Below, piece by piece: positions 43,041-51,406 of a stretch of 64,000 bases of DNA (positions are counted from its first letter, which is position 1; the number at the start of each line of letters is the position of its first letter). The notes under the pieces were generated by a model. That model had not been told where the DNA came from. It saw nothing but the letters and a program-made list of their open reading frames with translations, and did no database searches. Source of the DNA: DASZIT01 sp036268775 (lineage in GTDB: Bacteria; Actinomycetota; Acidimicrobiia; Acidimicrobiales; RAAP-2). A program made the position numbers and the translations under genes. The stretch is taken from contig DATATM010000012.1 of assembly GCA_036268775.1 (NCBI GenBank), positions 310,001 through 374,000 of the forward strand, read 5' to 3'.

Positions 43041-43352
43041 CTACACCAAGGTTGGCTCTGGCCTCCGCTGCCGTTCGGTCTCGTCGCGGTCCTCGCCGGT
43101 GGCGGGGTCATGGGCCTCGAGAGTGGCCGTGGCCCGTCCCGACTGGCTGGCCCTGACCGCCCGGCGAGTTCTGATGTCGTGGTGGCTGACGGGGCGTGTC
43201 CAGTAGTCGGACCTCATCGGCTTGCTGGTGGGACGGGGCGCCGCCGGCCCGTGGAGGCGACGGTGCTCGCGGATTGAAAAGTAGAGGACCGGCACCGTGG
43301 CGATGCCGATGGCCAACAACATGAGCGGAATGGTCAAGTAGATCCAGGTCAT
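43041..43352 (-). CDS. Small single-span membrane protein, unknown
   Basis: A 103-residue protein: one span at the start (WIYLTIPLMLLAIGIATVPVLYF) and a long basic/acidic tail rich in Arg and Glu (REHRRLHGPAAPRPTSKP and so on). The ATG at 43352 is preferred because the span follows at once; an ATG at 43406 would add 18 polar residues and has no ribosome binding site. A TTGACA at 43419-43414 on the minus strand could serve as a -35 box, which would also favour the later start. It stands near the oxidase locus, but its job is unknown. Confidence 0.6.
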   Translation of the reverse strand: MTWIYLTIPLMLLAIGIATVPVLYFSIREHRRLHGPAAPRPTSKPMRSDYWTRPVSHHDIRTRRAVRASQSGRATATLEAHDPATGEDRDETERQRRPEPTLV

Positions 43353-43541
43353 CTCTCTGCCGAGCAGTGGGTCGGGTGAACTGCTCGCTCCTCCAATACC
43401 CACCATGATGAGGTGTCAACCTGTCGACCCCGTGAAGGCGAACGTAATGTCCGCTGAGGATTTACACTCGGTCGTGATCAGCCGTGGTGTTCGATTATCC
43501 GCGATGCCGGTCCATGTCGCCTGGCTGTGTAGCCTGGCCGG

Positions 43542-43643
43542 GTGTTCAAATTATTGCGGTGGTTGACCTTGGTCGGACTGGCGTTGGCAGTAGTGCAGTC
43601 GTTGCCGGACCTCGCCCGTTATCTCAAGATTCGGCAGATGTAG
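43542..43643 (+). CDS. 33-residue small membrane-associated protein (DUF6893-like)
   Basis: A GTG at 43542 opens a 33-residue peptide, MFKLLRWLTLVGLALAVVQS followed by LPDLARYLKIRQM. The layout of one hydrophobic helix followed by a QSLPD-xx-RYLKIR-M end strongly recalls a family of tiny actinobacterial proteins (DUF6893, from memory). It ends inside the C-terminal end of the convergent gene (20 bases of overlap). No function is known. The family memory is the main support. Confidence 0.6.
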   Translation: MFKLLRWLTLVGLALAVVQSLPDLARYLKIRQM

Positions 43644-43899
43644 CATCGTCGGGGCGCACCATGCCTCGGAGCCGGCTGAGTGCCTCGTGCATGTTGATGG
43701 GTTGATCCGGCTGAGCCGAGAGCCGCTTTCCCAGTTCTTGGAAAGCAAAGCCGGCATGGGCCCGGAGGGCGGCCAGCAGCGCCTCGACCTCCTCGGATTC
43801 CTTGACGGCCTTCAGGGCGGCGATGACTTCGTCCAGGCCCTCGCCACCCGCCCGGCCTCCGGCGAAGTACCCGACCGCGAACGCCATGAGTATGCCCAT
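43624..43899 (-). CDS. Small unknown protein, 91 residues
   Basis: Not recognised. It starts with a short hydrophobic stretch (MGILMAFAVGYFAGGRAGG), followed by a long amphipathic helix region (LDEVIAALKAVKESEEVEALLAALRAHAGFAFQELG) and a basic end. The Gly-rich start and helix suggest a membrane-tethered helical protein, like small YtxH-type proteins with a GYxxGG motif. An AAAAGGAGC stretch upstream gives a ribosome binding site (AGGAG about 7 bases before the ATG). It is followed by the tiny plus-strand gene, which it meets head-on. Confidence 0.7.
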   Translation of the reverse strand: MGILMAFAVGYFAGGRAGGEGLDEVIAALKAVKESEEVEALLAALRAHAGFAFQELGKRLSAQPDQPINMHEALSRLRGMVRPDDATSAES

Positions 43900-43928
43900 C
43901 GATCGCTCCTTTTGTAGCCGCCCGAAGT

Positions 43929-44558
43929 TTAGGCTTCAGCCTCGAGGTGCATCTCGATCCAGACGTCCGGATAGATCTTCAGCATGAAGGTAGACGGCAC
44001 CCCCAACTCGAATTCGCGGATGTCCACGACTTGCTCACCGGTCACCACGACGGTGCTGGGGGTGGAGAACTCGGCGCTCACCGTTCCCTCGATGGGTCGG
44101 GTGACTCCGTGCATGGTGACCGTCCCGCTCAGCTCGTATCCGTTCGTCGATCCAATCCGGGATAACGAAATCAACTCCACGATGGCCAGTGGAAATCGAC
44201 GGGCATCGACCCGGCGCAAGATCTCGGCGTCGTAGAGCACGTTGCCCGACGTCAACGTTCCGAGGGGGATCTCCAATCGGGCGCTGATGTCGTCGTCCAG
44301 GACGATGTCGCCTTCATCGGACACCTCGATGCCGATCTCCCCGTTGATGCTCCCGGTCACGAAGGTGATCGGGCCGACATTTGAACGGGCTTTGATGACG
44401 ACGGCGGATTGGCGCGGCAAAAAACGGAAGAGCTTCCGTGCCGTTACGTCTTTGGCCAATGCTCCGACCCCCGTGTCGTCCCTTTGGGTATAACTCTGCC
44501 AATTCCGTGCAGAAGAGCGATGCCAGCCTAGTTCCACCCGACCAGGCCGAAACGGCAT
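43929..44558 (-). CDS. YceI-like lipocalin-fold protein
   Basis: The C-terminal 165 residues follow the YceI pattern: SNVGPITFVTGSINGEIGIEVSDEG near the start, then DISARLEIPLGTLTSGN, FPLAIVELISLSRIGSTNGYELSGTVTMHGVTRPIEGTV and the closing EFELGVPSTFMLKIYPDVWIEMHLEAEA. YceI proteins bind isoprenoid-like lipids or are stress linked. No signal peptide is seen. The start is uncertain: the region is lower in GC; the ATG at 44558 is the longest option, while a TTG at about 44457 (AKDVTARK) with CGGAG nearby would give a protein that starts with the fold. Confidence 0.78.
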   Translation of the reverse strand: MPFRPGRVELGWHRSSARNWQSYTQRDDTGVGALAKDVTARKLFRFLPRQSAVVIKARSNVGPITFVTGSINGEIGIEVSDEGDIVLDDDISARLEIPLGTLTSGNVLYDAEILRRVDARRFPLAIVELISLSRIGSTNGYELSGTVTMHGVTRPIEGTVSAEFSTPSTVVVTGEQVVDIREFELGVPSTFMLKIYPDVWIEMHLEAEA

Positions 44559-44931
44559 CTGCCACCCCCGTCAGCCGCTGACGGTCGATTCGGAAGCGTC
44601 CGCTCAGCCCCGCGGTCGGATGGCCGAGGGGCGGGTCGGACGTTCATGTCGGGGGGTGCCAGCACCGCCCGATCTGGGTCACCGACCGCTGACGGCGGGG
44701 TCCGGTGGTGTTCCGCCCGTCCACCGGCGCGCGGGCGCGGGAGGTGGGTGGAGCGAACGCCATCGACGGGTCCGAGCCGGTGCAAACAACTGACATATAT
44801 TCTGTCAATACATATGGCAGAATCTGACAGAATAGAGTCGGTTGGACGGCCGACCAGTTACCCCGAGAGTCTCGGGGCTGGCGGGGGAAGCCGAAAACGC
44901 TGGCAGGGGATGCCGGCAAAGGAGCAAAGCC
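44559..44931. other. 373-base intergenic region with no gene
   Basis: Between the divergent YceI-like and sulfatase genes I see no credible coding frame. An open frame crosses the region on the plus strand, but its codon pattern is that of random GC-rich sequence. The part at 44785-44835 is AT-rich and holds the inverted repeats described separately. The start of the YceI gene may be further downstream, which would make this region about 100 bases longer. Confidence 0.6.
44791..44833. promoter_or_regulatory. Nested inverted repeats upstream of sulfatase
   Basis: In an AT-rich island TGACA-N7-TGTCA (44791-44807) is followed by a second element so that ATTCTGTCA (44799-44807) and TGACAGAAT (44825-44833) form a perfect 9-base inverted repeat with 17 bases between. 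CAGAAT also occurs twice, at 44818 and 44828, ten bases apart. This arrangement looks like a two-site repressor operator about 100 bases before the sulfatase start. Confidence 0.5.
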
Positions 44932-46557
44932 GTGGCCCGCAACATCCTGTTCATCACTAGCGACCAGCAGCGATACGACTCGCTCGGATGCAATGGGGGC
45001 GTCGTCGCCCGCACGCCGGTGGTCGACGCCATGGCCGCCGGCGGCTTGAACTTCCAGCGGGCCTACAACCAGAACACCGTGTGCATGCCGGCTCGCTCGA
45101 CCATGCTCACCGGCCAATATCCCCGCACCCATGGCGTGATCGCCAACGGGGTGCCGCTGCCCCTGGATGCCCCGAGCGTTGCCTCCTATCTCGGTGAGAA
45201 GGGCGGCTATCGCACCGCCCTGCTTGGGAAGGCGCATTTCGAGCCCGGATTCGATTTGGGCGGCAAGTGGGAGGAGAACAACCGGGCCCGACGGGGCGAT
45301 ACCGGCTGGTGGCGAGGCTTCGACCGCTCGATTCAAGCCATGCACAGCGCGGCCGTCACCCTGCCCTCCTTCGACGGCAGTCCCTCCCGGGTCCTTCCGA
45401 TCGCCCACTACGGTCGGTGGCTGGTGGAGAACCATCCCGAGTATGTGGACGGATTCGCCAATCTGTTGTCCGCCGAAGGTGGCGGCGACACCGGGGCCCC
45501 GGAAACCACCAACAACCCGATCCCGAGAGGCTTCTACCACACCGACTGGATCGCCGATCGGGCGGTGGAGTGGCTCGGTTCGCTCGATGACAGCGCCCCT
45601 TGGTTCTGTTGGGTGAGCTTCCCCGATCCCCACCACCCCTGGGATCCTCCCGCCTCGGAACTGGACCGGGTGCCGTGGCGAGATCTCCCGCTACCGCCCG
45701 GCCACCCCGGCTCCGACGAGGAGATCCGCCGCATCCTGGGAGCCAAGCCGGCCCACTGGTTGGGCTACTACGAAGGCAGCTGGCGGAATCGGGAGGGCGG
45801 TCCGGCCAGCTTCGTCCCCTCCTCGCTCACCCACGATCAGATCCGGGAGGTCAACGCCAAGTCCCATGTCATGAACGAGCTCATCGACGAGGCGTGTGGT
45901 CGGATCCTTTCGACGGTGGCGGCCAAGGGATGGGACGCCGACACCGATGTGATCTTCAGTACCGACCACGGGGAGCTCCAAGGCGACATGGGCCTGCTGT
46001 ACAAGGGCCCGTATCACGTGGATGCCCTCATGCGGTTGCCACTGGTCTGGCGCCCGGCCCCGTCGGCCGGGGTCACCCCGAGCATCGTCTCCGAACCGGT
46101 GGGCGGTGTCGATCTGGCCCCCACCTTCTGTGCCATCGCCGGCCTCCCCATCCCGGAGTGGATGGAAGGCCAACCGCTGCCGGAGTCGCCGGAGGAGGCC
46201 GCCACCCAGGGGCGGCAGCGGGCGCTGTGCGAGTGGGACAGCCAGTTCCCCGGTTATGGGATGCACCTCCGATCGATTGTGCGGGACGGCTGGTTGTGCA
46301 CCGTCTACGAGGCCAGCACCGACGGCAAACCCAACGGTCTGGAAAAAGTGATGGGCGACGCCGCGCTACGGCCGAGCGGGGTGCGCTATGAGGGCAACGA
46401 GGGCGAGCTCTACCGCCTGGAGGACGATCCCTGGCAATGGGAGAACCGCTGGGACGAGCCGTCGATGCGGAGCTTGCGGGACGACCTGGTGGCCGACCTC
46501 TACGACTCGTTGCCGGAAGGACGGACCCAACCTCTGGAAGTAGAGGCGCCGGCATAG
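44932..46557 (+). CDS. Sulfatase of the alkaline phosphatase superfamily
   Basis: The 541-residue enzyme hydrolyses sulfate esters (or phosphonates). It starts with ILFITSDQQRYDSLGCNG (metal-binding Asp), and the CMPARSTMLTGQ segment at about residues 51-62 contains the CxPxR signature in which the Cys is changed to formylglycine by a separate enzyme not seen in this window. The metal block VIFSTDHGELQGDMGLLYKGP is kept. No signal peptide is present, so it seems cytoplasmic. GTG 44932 has AAAGGAGC about 8 bases upstream. Substrate unknown; choline sulfatase or aryl-sulfatase are possible. Confidence 0.92.
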   Translation: MARNILFITSDQQRYDSLGCNGGVVARTPVVDAMAAGGLNFQRAYNQNTVCMPARSTMLTGQYPRTHGVIANGVPLPLDAPSVASYLGEKGGYRTALLGKAHFEPGFDLGGKWEENNRARRGDTGWWRGFDRSIQAMHSAAVTLPSFDGSPSRVLPIAHYGRWLVENHPEYVDGFANLLSAEGGGDTGAPETTNNPIPRGFYHTDWIADRAVEWLGSLDDSAPWFCWVSFPDPHHPWDPPASELDRVPWRDLPLPPGHPGSDEEIRRILGAKPAHWLGYYEGSWRNREGGPASFVPSSLTHDQIREVNAKSHVMNELIDEACGRILSTVAAKGWDADTDVIFSTDHGELQGDMGLLYKGPYHVDALMRLPLVWRPAPSAGVTPSIVSEPVGGVDLAPTFCAIAGLPIPEWMEGQPLPESPEEAATQGRQRALCEWDSQFPGYGMHLRSIVRDGWLCTVYEASTDGKPNGLEKVMGDAALRPSGVRYEGNEGELYRLEDDPWQWENRWDEPSMRSLRDDLVADLYDSLPEGRTQPLEVEAPA

Positions 46558-46594
46558 TCGGCGCCAGGAACCGGGGGGCGGGATCCAAGCCCGC

Positions 46595-47644
46595 TCACCC
46601 CGGCTCGACGACCAGGCCGGTCCCCTGGATGCCGAGGTAGCGGGCCACGTCCTCGGCGTCGGTGGCCAGAGCGGCCTCTGCCTTCGGTGTCACGGCCTCA
46701 AACTGGGTGAGTCGGACCGAGCCGCCGTCCAACCGCCAGGTGCCGACCGCCTCCCCGTCCACCAGCGCGATGGGCCGGAAGATCCCGTTGGTGGTGACCA
46801 CCCCCCGATGGGAGCCGAGGAGCGGGAGGCGGGATTGCCAGCCGAGCAGCAGGGGATCGAAGGCCCCGAGCAGTCGGGGCGGTGGCCCGCTCCCCACCTT
46901 GGGATGGTTGGCCAACTCCAGCCGACCGTCGGTCCGGGGGTGCAGTTCGGAGGCGATGGCCGCCAAACCACGCCGAACGTCACGAAGGGGCAGCCCGGCC
47001 CATTTGGCCAGGTCCCGGTCACTGGCCGGGGCGTGGCCCATCAGGTAGCGGCGGGCCAACTCCGCCAGCGCGGTGTCGCGGTCGAGGGCGGTGACCTCGC
47101 CCAGCCAGTCACGGGTGAGGACGTAGGCATGCTCCGACCCGATCATCGGTCCCCTCACGGCGAGGCCGGCCAGCGATGAGGCAATTAGCAGATGGATGAG
47201 CGCCTGGCCCCGGGTCGGGATGCCCGCCGTGTCCAGCTTTTCGCCCAGTTGCTTTCGGGTCATCGGGCCGTTGGCGGCCAGCGACCGCTCGATCAGCGCC
47301 ACCCCCCGCTCGCCGTCACTGGACGACACCCCCTCTTCGGCCAACCGGCGGCGGTTGGCGGTGGCGATGGGTGGGGTGGTCAGCGAGTGGAGCCAGGGGT
47401 AGTCCTCCCGGCGGACGAGGTGAAGGGTTCCCCGATTCAGCCAGGTGATCACCAGCGATCGATCGGCGGTGAGGGCCCGGTCGACATCGTCGGCGGTGAG
47501 CCCCTTGCTCCGGGGGCGGATGGCCAGTCGCACTCCGCGGTGGTCCTGCCCCTGGACCGCCAGCAGGCCCTCCACCACCGCCACCGGGTCCCGGGCCGGC
47601 GGCCCACACAGCAGTTGGGATCGCAGCTGGGCCCGCATCAACAC
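46595..47644 (-). CDS. Winged-helix DNA-binding protein (HTH_42/DUF1006, AlkX-like)
   Basis: The 349-residue product belongs to the winged helix family with AlkX and YcaQ-type proteins, some of which unhook DNA crosslinks. It shows ARDPVAVVEGLLAVQGQDHRGVRLAI, VITWLNRGTLHLVRREDYPWLHSLTTP and, later, the LLGAFDPLLLGWQSR segment and GIFRPIALVDGEAVGTWRL that are typical of this family. YcaQ active-site residues QxQ are here VQGQD (near residue 31), so glycosylase activity is uncertain. The GTG at 47644 is 7 bases after AAGG; ATG at 47638 is an alternative. It is convergent with the sulfatase. Confidence 0.82.
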   Translation of the reverse strand: MLMRAQLRSQLLCGPPARDPVAVVEGLLAVQGQDHRGVRLAIRPRSKGLTADDVDRALTADRSLVITWLNRGTLHLVRREDYPWLHSLTTPPIATANRRRLAEEGVSSSDGERGVALIERSLAANGPMTRKQLGEKLDTAGIPTRGQALIHLLIASSLAGLAVRGPMIGSEHAYVLTRDWLGEVTALDRDTALAELARRYLMGHAPASDRDLAKWAGLPLRDVRRGLAAIASELHPRTDGRLELANHPKVGSGPPPRLLGAFDPLLLGWQSRLPLLGSHRGVVTTNGIFRPIALVDGEAVGTWRLDGGSVRLTQFEAVTPKAEAALATDAEDVARYLGIQGTGLVVEPG

Positions 47645-47792
47645 CTCAGTACCTTGCCACCTCGGTCACCGGGCCCCGCCTCCCGGCGCTATGGACGCCG
47701 AAAGCACCAGCCAGCCAGACTGACCCGGTCGTCGGCCGGCCGCGAGGTCCGACCGACTCGGCTCCACCGGCTCAAACCAGGAAGAAGAGGCC

Positions 47793-48938
47793 ATGCGCAC
47801 CTCCATCACCGAATTGCTCGACATCGAGTTCCCGATCTTCGCCTTCTCCCACTGCCGCGATGTCGTTGCCGCGGTGTCCAAGGCCGGGGGCCTGGGGGTC
47901 CTCGGGGCGGTGGCCCACAGTCCCGAGCAGCTGGAGATCGACCTCCATTGGATCGAGGAGCAGATCGGTGACCGACCCTACGGGGTGGACCTCATCGTGC
48001 CGGCCAAGTACGCCGGTGACGAGACGGGTGGCTACTCGATGGACGACATCCGCCGCCTGATCCCCCCCGAGCACCAGGAGTTCATCGACGACATCCTGGC
48101 CCGCTACGAGGTCCCGGGCCTGCCCTCGGGAGATGAGCCCTCCGCCGGTCGGGGTCTGGGTGCCGGCGGAGCCGCACCCTTTTCCGCCGCCGCCGCCGGA
48201 CCCCAGCTGGAGATCGCCCTGGCCCATCGGACCTCGTTCGTGGCCAACGCCCTCGGCCCACCCCCCCAGTTCCTGATCGACCGGGTCAAGGAGGAGGGCC
48301 GGCTGGTCGGCGCCCTGGCCGGCAAGGCGGTCCACGCCGAACGCCACGTGCAGGCCGGAGTCGACATCATCATCGCCCAGGGCTACGAAGCCGGGGGTCA
48401 CACCGGAGAGATCGGGTCGATGGTCCTCATTCCCGAGGTGGTCGACGCGGTGGCCCCGGTGCCGGTGCTCGGGGCGGGCGGCATCGGGCGCGGTCGCCAG
48501 ATGGCGGCCGCCATGGCCCTCGGGGCCCAGGGTGTCTGGTGCGGATCGGTGTGGCTGACCACCGACGAGGCCGAGACCCACCCGACGGTCAAGAAGAAGA
48601 TGCTGGCCGCCACCTCGGCCGACACCACCCGCTCCCGCTCCCTCACCGGCAAGCTCGCCCGCATGCTGAAGTCGGCCTGGACCGAGGAGTGGGAGAGGGC
48701 GGACACCCCCGAGCCGTTGGGGATGCCTCTCCAGCCGATCCTGAGCGCCGAGGCCCAGCGGAGGATCAACCGCGGGGCCCACGCGGCCGGGTCGGGTGCG
48801 GAGAAGTTGGCGAACTACTTCGTGGGGCAGATCGTCGGGGTGATGAACCAACCCAAGACCGCCTCCCAGGTTGTCTTCGAGATGATTGAGGAGTTCATCG
48901 ACGCTTCCCAGAGCCTCGCCCTCCAACTGGAGAGTTGA
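47793..48938 (+). CDS. Nitronate monooxygenase family flavoprotein (NMO/NPD)
   Basis: The 381-residue FMN protein has the NMO TIM-barrel: FPIFAFSHCRDVVAAVSKAGGLGVLG near the start, HAERHVQAGVDIIIAQGYEAGGHTGE (about 181-206) and VPVLGAGGIGRGRQMAAAMALGAQGVWCGS (about 222-251). NMOs oxidise alkyl nitronates; other members act in fatty-acid enoyl reduction or are dehydrogenases. An insertion at about 109-137 is Gly/Ala/Ser-rich and likely disordered. The start is the ATG at 47793, with an AGGAAGAAGAGG stretch upstream. It precedes the acyl-CoA dehydrogenase gene by 141 bases. Confidence 0.88.
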   Translation: MRTSITELLDIEFPIFAFSHCRDVVAAVSKAGGLGVLGAVAHSPEQLEIDLHWIEEQIGDRPYGVDLIVPAKYAGDETGGYSMDDIRRLIPPEHQEFIDDILARYEVPGLPSGDEPSAGRGLGAGGAAPFSAAAAGPQLEIALAHRTSFVANALGPPPQFLIDRVKEEGRLVGALAGKAVHAERHVQAGVDIIIAQGYEAGGHTGEIGSMVLIPEVVDAVAPVPVLGAGGIGRGRQMAAAMALGAQGVWCGSVWLTTDEAETHPTVKKKMLAATSADTTRSRSLTGKLARMLKSAWTEEWERADTPEPLGMPLQPILSAEAQRRINRGAHAAGSGAEKLANYFVGQIVGVMNQPKTASQVVFEMIEEFIDASQSLALQLES

Positions 48939-49079
48939 CGGCAGGGCCCCCGCCACCAGCTAAAACGTGATCGCCATGGGGCCCGGACCCCTGCCGTCGG
49001 TTTTCCATTCCGCACACCCGCTGTGATAATACGCAGGGACACCAGAGGCACGGCCTCTGGCCTACGCCCTGGGGGGCCC

Positions 49080-50444
49080 ATGACCGACACCGCTCAACTC
49101 AACTCCACCGATCAGGTCATCGATGAACTGCGCGACTGGCTGTCCTCCAACTGGGACCCTGATCTGACCGTCGCCGCCTGGTGGGAACGGCTGGGCCTGG
49201 CCGGTTGGTCGGCGCCGACGCTCCCGACCAACGCCTATGGCCGCGGCCTGTCCCGCAACGACGGGGTCCGGGTGGCCCAGGAGATCGATCGCTTCGGCGC
49301 TCTCGGCGCCCCCGCCGGTCTCGGCCTGTTGCTGGCCGCCCCCACCATCGCCACCCATGGCACCCAGGAGCAGATCGACACCTTCGTGCGGGACATCGTC
49401 ATCGGTCAGAAGTCGTGGTGCCAGCTGTTCAGTGAACCGGCGGCCGGATCGGACCTGGCCGGGCTGCAGACCCGGGCCGTCCGCGACGGCGACGAATGGA
49501 TCGTGAACGGGCAGAAGGTGTGGACGTCGGGCGGCCGGCATTCCAACCTCGGCATGCTGCTGGCCCGCACCAACCCGGAGGTGCCGAAACACCAGGGCAT
49601 CACCTACTTCGCCCTGGAGATGATCCAGCCCGGCGTCGAGATCCGCCCGCTCCGGGAGATGACCGGACGGGCGCTGTTCAACGAGGTCTTCATGACCGAT
49701 GCCCGAGTGGCCAACGACGCCCTCATCGGCGGAGAGAATAACGGTTGGGCGGTGGCCAACACCACACTGGCCAACGAACGGGCCGGCCTCGGCTCCGGCG
49801 GCGGCAGTGGGGCCGGCGGCTCGGTCCTGCCGGGCACGGTGGGCGGGGGCCTCGATCGGCGGGCCGGTGATTTCGGCTCCGGCCCCCGCGGCAGCGCCAG
49901 CAACGGCAAGTCGAAGGCGAAGGGGAAAGAGGATGGTGCCGAGGACGCCGCCATGGTCCGGGCCCTGTCGGGCGGGATCAAGCTGCTGACGGAGCTGGCC
50001 AAGTCCAACGGCTCGATCCTCGATCCGATGGTCCGCCAGGGGCTGGCCCAGCTCTACACCTGGGGGGAGCTGGGCCGGTTCAACGGGCTCCGGCTGAAGG
50101 CAGTCAAGGCGAGTGGTGGTGACATCCCGGGGATGCCCAACATCTCCAAGCTGTCGATGAGCCACATCATGCGGCTCACCCGCGACCTCGGCCTGCAGAT
50201 CTCCGGAGCTGCGGGGATGCTGCACGGCTACAACCAAAAAGATCGCGCCGCCCTGGAGGCTGCCACCGGCAACACCTTGGTCGGTTTCGTGACCGAGATG
50301 GCGATGTTCGCCCAGGCGCCTTCCATCTATGGGGGCACCGATCAGGTCCAGCGCAACATCATCGGCGAGCGGGTCCTCGGACTTCCGAAGGAGCCCAACA
50401 ACGATCGCACCACGCCGTTTTCGGAGCTTCCCAAGAACGTCTGA
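49080..50444 (+). CDS. Acyl-CoA dehydrogenase with low-complexity insertion
   Basis: The 454-residue flavoprotein has the N-terminal helical part, CQLFSEPAAGSDLAGLQTRA and WIVNGQKVWTSGG for FAD and substrate, and the C-terminal LQISGAAGMLHGYNQKDRA and APSIYGGTDQVQRNIIGER block. Between them residues about 227-280 are Gly/Ser- then Lys-rich and replace part of the domain linker seen in normal enzymes. The ATG at 49080 has GGGGGG upstream; the longer GTG frame adds no domain. It begins a catabolic run with an SDR, serine hydrolase, diiron protein and acyl-CoA ligase. Exact acyl chain unknown. Confidence 0.92.
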   Translation: MTDTAQLNSTDQVIDELRDWLSSNWDPDLTVAAWWERLGLAGWSAPTLPTNAYGRGLSRNDGVRVAQEIDRFGALGAPAGLGLLLAAPTIATHGTQEQIDTFVRDIVIGQKSWCQLFSEPAAGSDLAGLQTRAVRDGDEWIVNGQKVWTSGGRHSNLGMLLARTNPEVPKHQGITYFALEMIQPGVEIRPLREMTGRALFNEVFMTDARVANDALIGGENNGWAVANTTLANERAGLGSGGGSGAGGSVLPGTVGGGLDRRAGDFGSGPRGSASNGKSKAKGKEDGAEDAAMVRALSGGIKLLTELAKSNGSILDPMVRQGLAQLYTWGELGRFNGLRLKAVKASGGDIPGMPNISKLSMSHIMRLTRDLGLQISGAAGMLHGYNQKDRAALEAATGNTLVGFVTEMAMFAQAPSIYGGTDQVQRNIIGERVLGLPKEPNNDRTTPFSELPKNV

Positions 50445-50491
50445 TCCGCCTGAGGGTCGCGACGTCACCCAGACAACCAGAGGAGTGGAAC

Positions 50492-51406
50492 ATGCCAGGC
50501 ATCAATGACGGCCGAGTGGTCATCATCACCGGAGCGGGGCGCGGCATCGGCCGTGGCCACGCCATCGAGTTCGCCCGACAGGGCGCCAAAGTGGTGGTGA
50601 ACGACCTGGGCGCCGAGGTGGACGGGACCGGTAGTTCGGCCGGGCCGGCGGGTGAAGTGGTGGAAGAGATCCGGGGCATGGGCGGCGAGGCCGTCGCCAA
50701 CGGTGAGGACATCTCCGATCCGGAAGGGGCCAAGCGGCTGGTGGATACGGCCATCGAGACGTTTGGTGGCCTGGATGTGCTGGTCAACAATGCCGGGATC
50801 CTGCGGGACCGGATGCTGGTGAACATGACCGTCGAGGAGTGGGATGCGGTCATCCGGGTCCATCTCCGGGGCACCTTCGGACCCATGCGCTGGGCCGCTG
50901 GGTATTGGCGGGACCGGGCCAAGGCTGGCGAGACCAACGACGCCCGCATCATCAACACCACCTCGCCGTCGGGCATCTACGGGAACGTGGGCCAGACCAA
51001 CTACGGGGCGGCCAAGGCCGGCATCGCTTCGATGACCGTCATTGCCGCCATGGAACTCGGGCGTTACGGGGTCACCGTGAACGCCATCGCCCCGGCCGCG
51101 CTCACCCGGATGACCGAGAACCTGAGCCTGGGCATGACCGCGGAGCGGAAGCCCGACGAGTTCGAGCCCAACGACCCCGACAACATCGCCCCGTTGGTGG
51201 TCTGGCTGGGCAGCCCGGAGTCCAAGGACATCACCGGCCGGGTCTTCAACGTCTTCGGCGGCCACATCTCGGTGGCGGAGGGATGGGTAGCGGGTCCTGC
51301 CGCCGACAAGGGCGACCGCTGGGAAACCACCGAGCTGGGTGGGGTGATCCCTGATCTGGTGGCCAAGGCCGCCCCCAACGCGGACATGTTCGGTCGCCGG
51401 GGGTGA
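50492..51406 (+). CDS. Short-chain dehydrogenase, HSD17B4-type
   Basis: The 304-residue NAD(P) enzyme has IITGAGRGIGRGHAIEFARQG (about 11-31), VVNDLGAEVDGTG with an Asp that fits NAD+, VLVNNAGILRDRML, the Ser in NTTSPSGIYG and YGAAKAGI. The long insert after beta-2 and the DRMLVNM segment are as in peroxisomal multifunctional enzyme type 2, whose dehydrogenase domain oxidises 3-hydroxyacyl-CoA. AGAGGAG about 8 bases before the ATG. The next gene overlaps its end by 4 bases. Beta-oxidation of branched or sterol-side-chain acyl-CoA is plausible. Confidence 0.9.
   Translation: MPGINDGRVVIITGAGRGIGRGHAIEFARQGAKVVVNDLGAEVDGTGSSAGPAGEVVEEIRGMGGEAVANGEDISDPEGAKRLVDTAIETFGGLDVLVNNAGILRDRMLVNMTVEEWDAVIRVHLRGTFGPMRWAAGYWRDRAKAGETNDARIINTTSPSGIYGNVGQTNYGAAKAGIASMTVIAAMELGRYGVTVNAIAPAALTRMTENLSLGMTAERKPDEFEPNDPDNIAPLVVWLGSPESKDITGRVFNVFGGHISVAEGWVAGPAADKGDRWETTELGGVIPDLVAKAAPNADMFGRRG

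Noticed and set aside
44646..44960. 104-residue plus-strand frame before the sulfatase
   Set aside because: It crosses the AT-rich operator and the sulfatase start and has no family features.
49025..49030. GATAAT as a -10 box of the acyl-CoA dehydrogenase gene
   Set aside because: No acceptable -35 element at 16-18 bases, so it was not listed as a feature.
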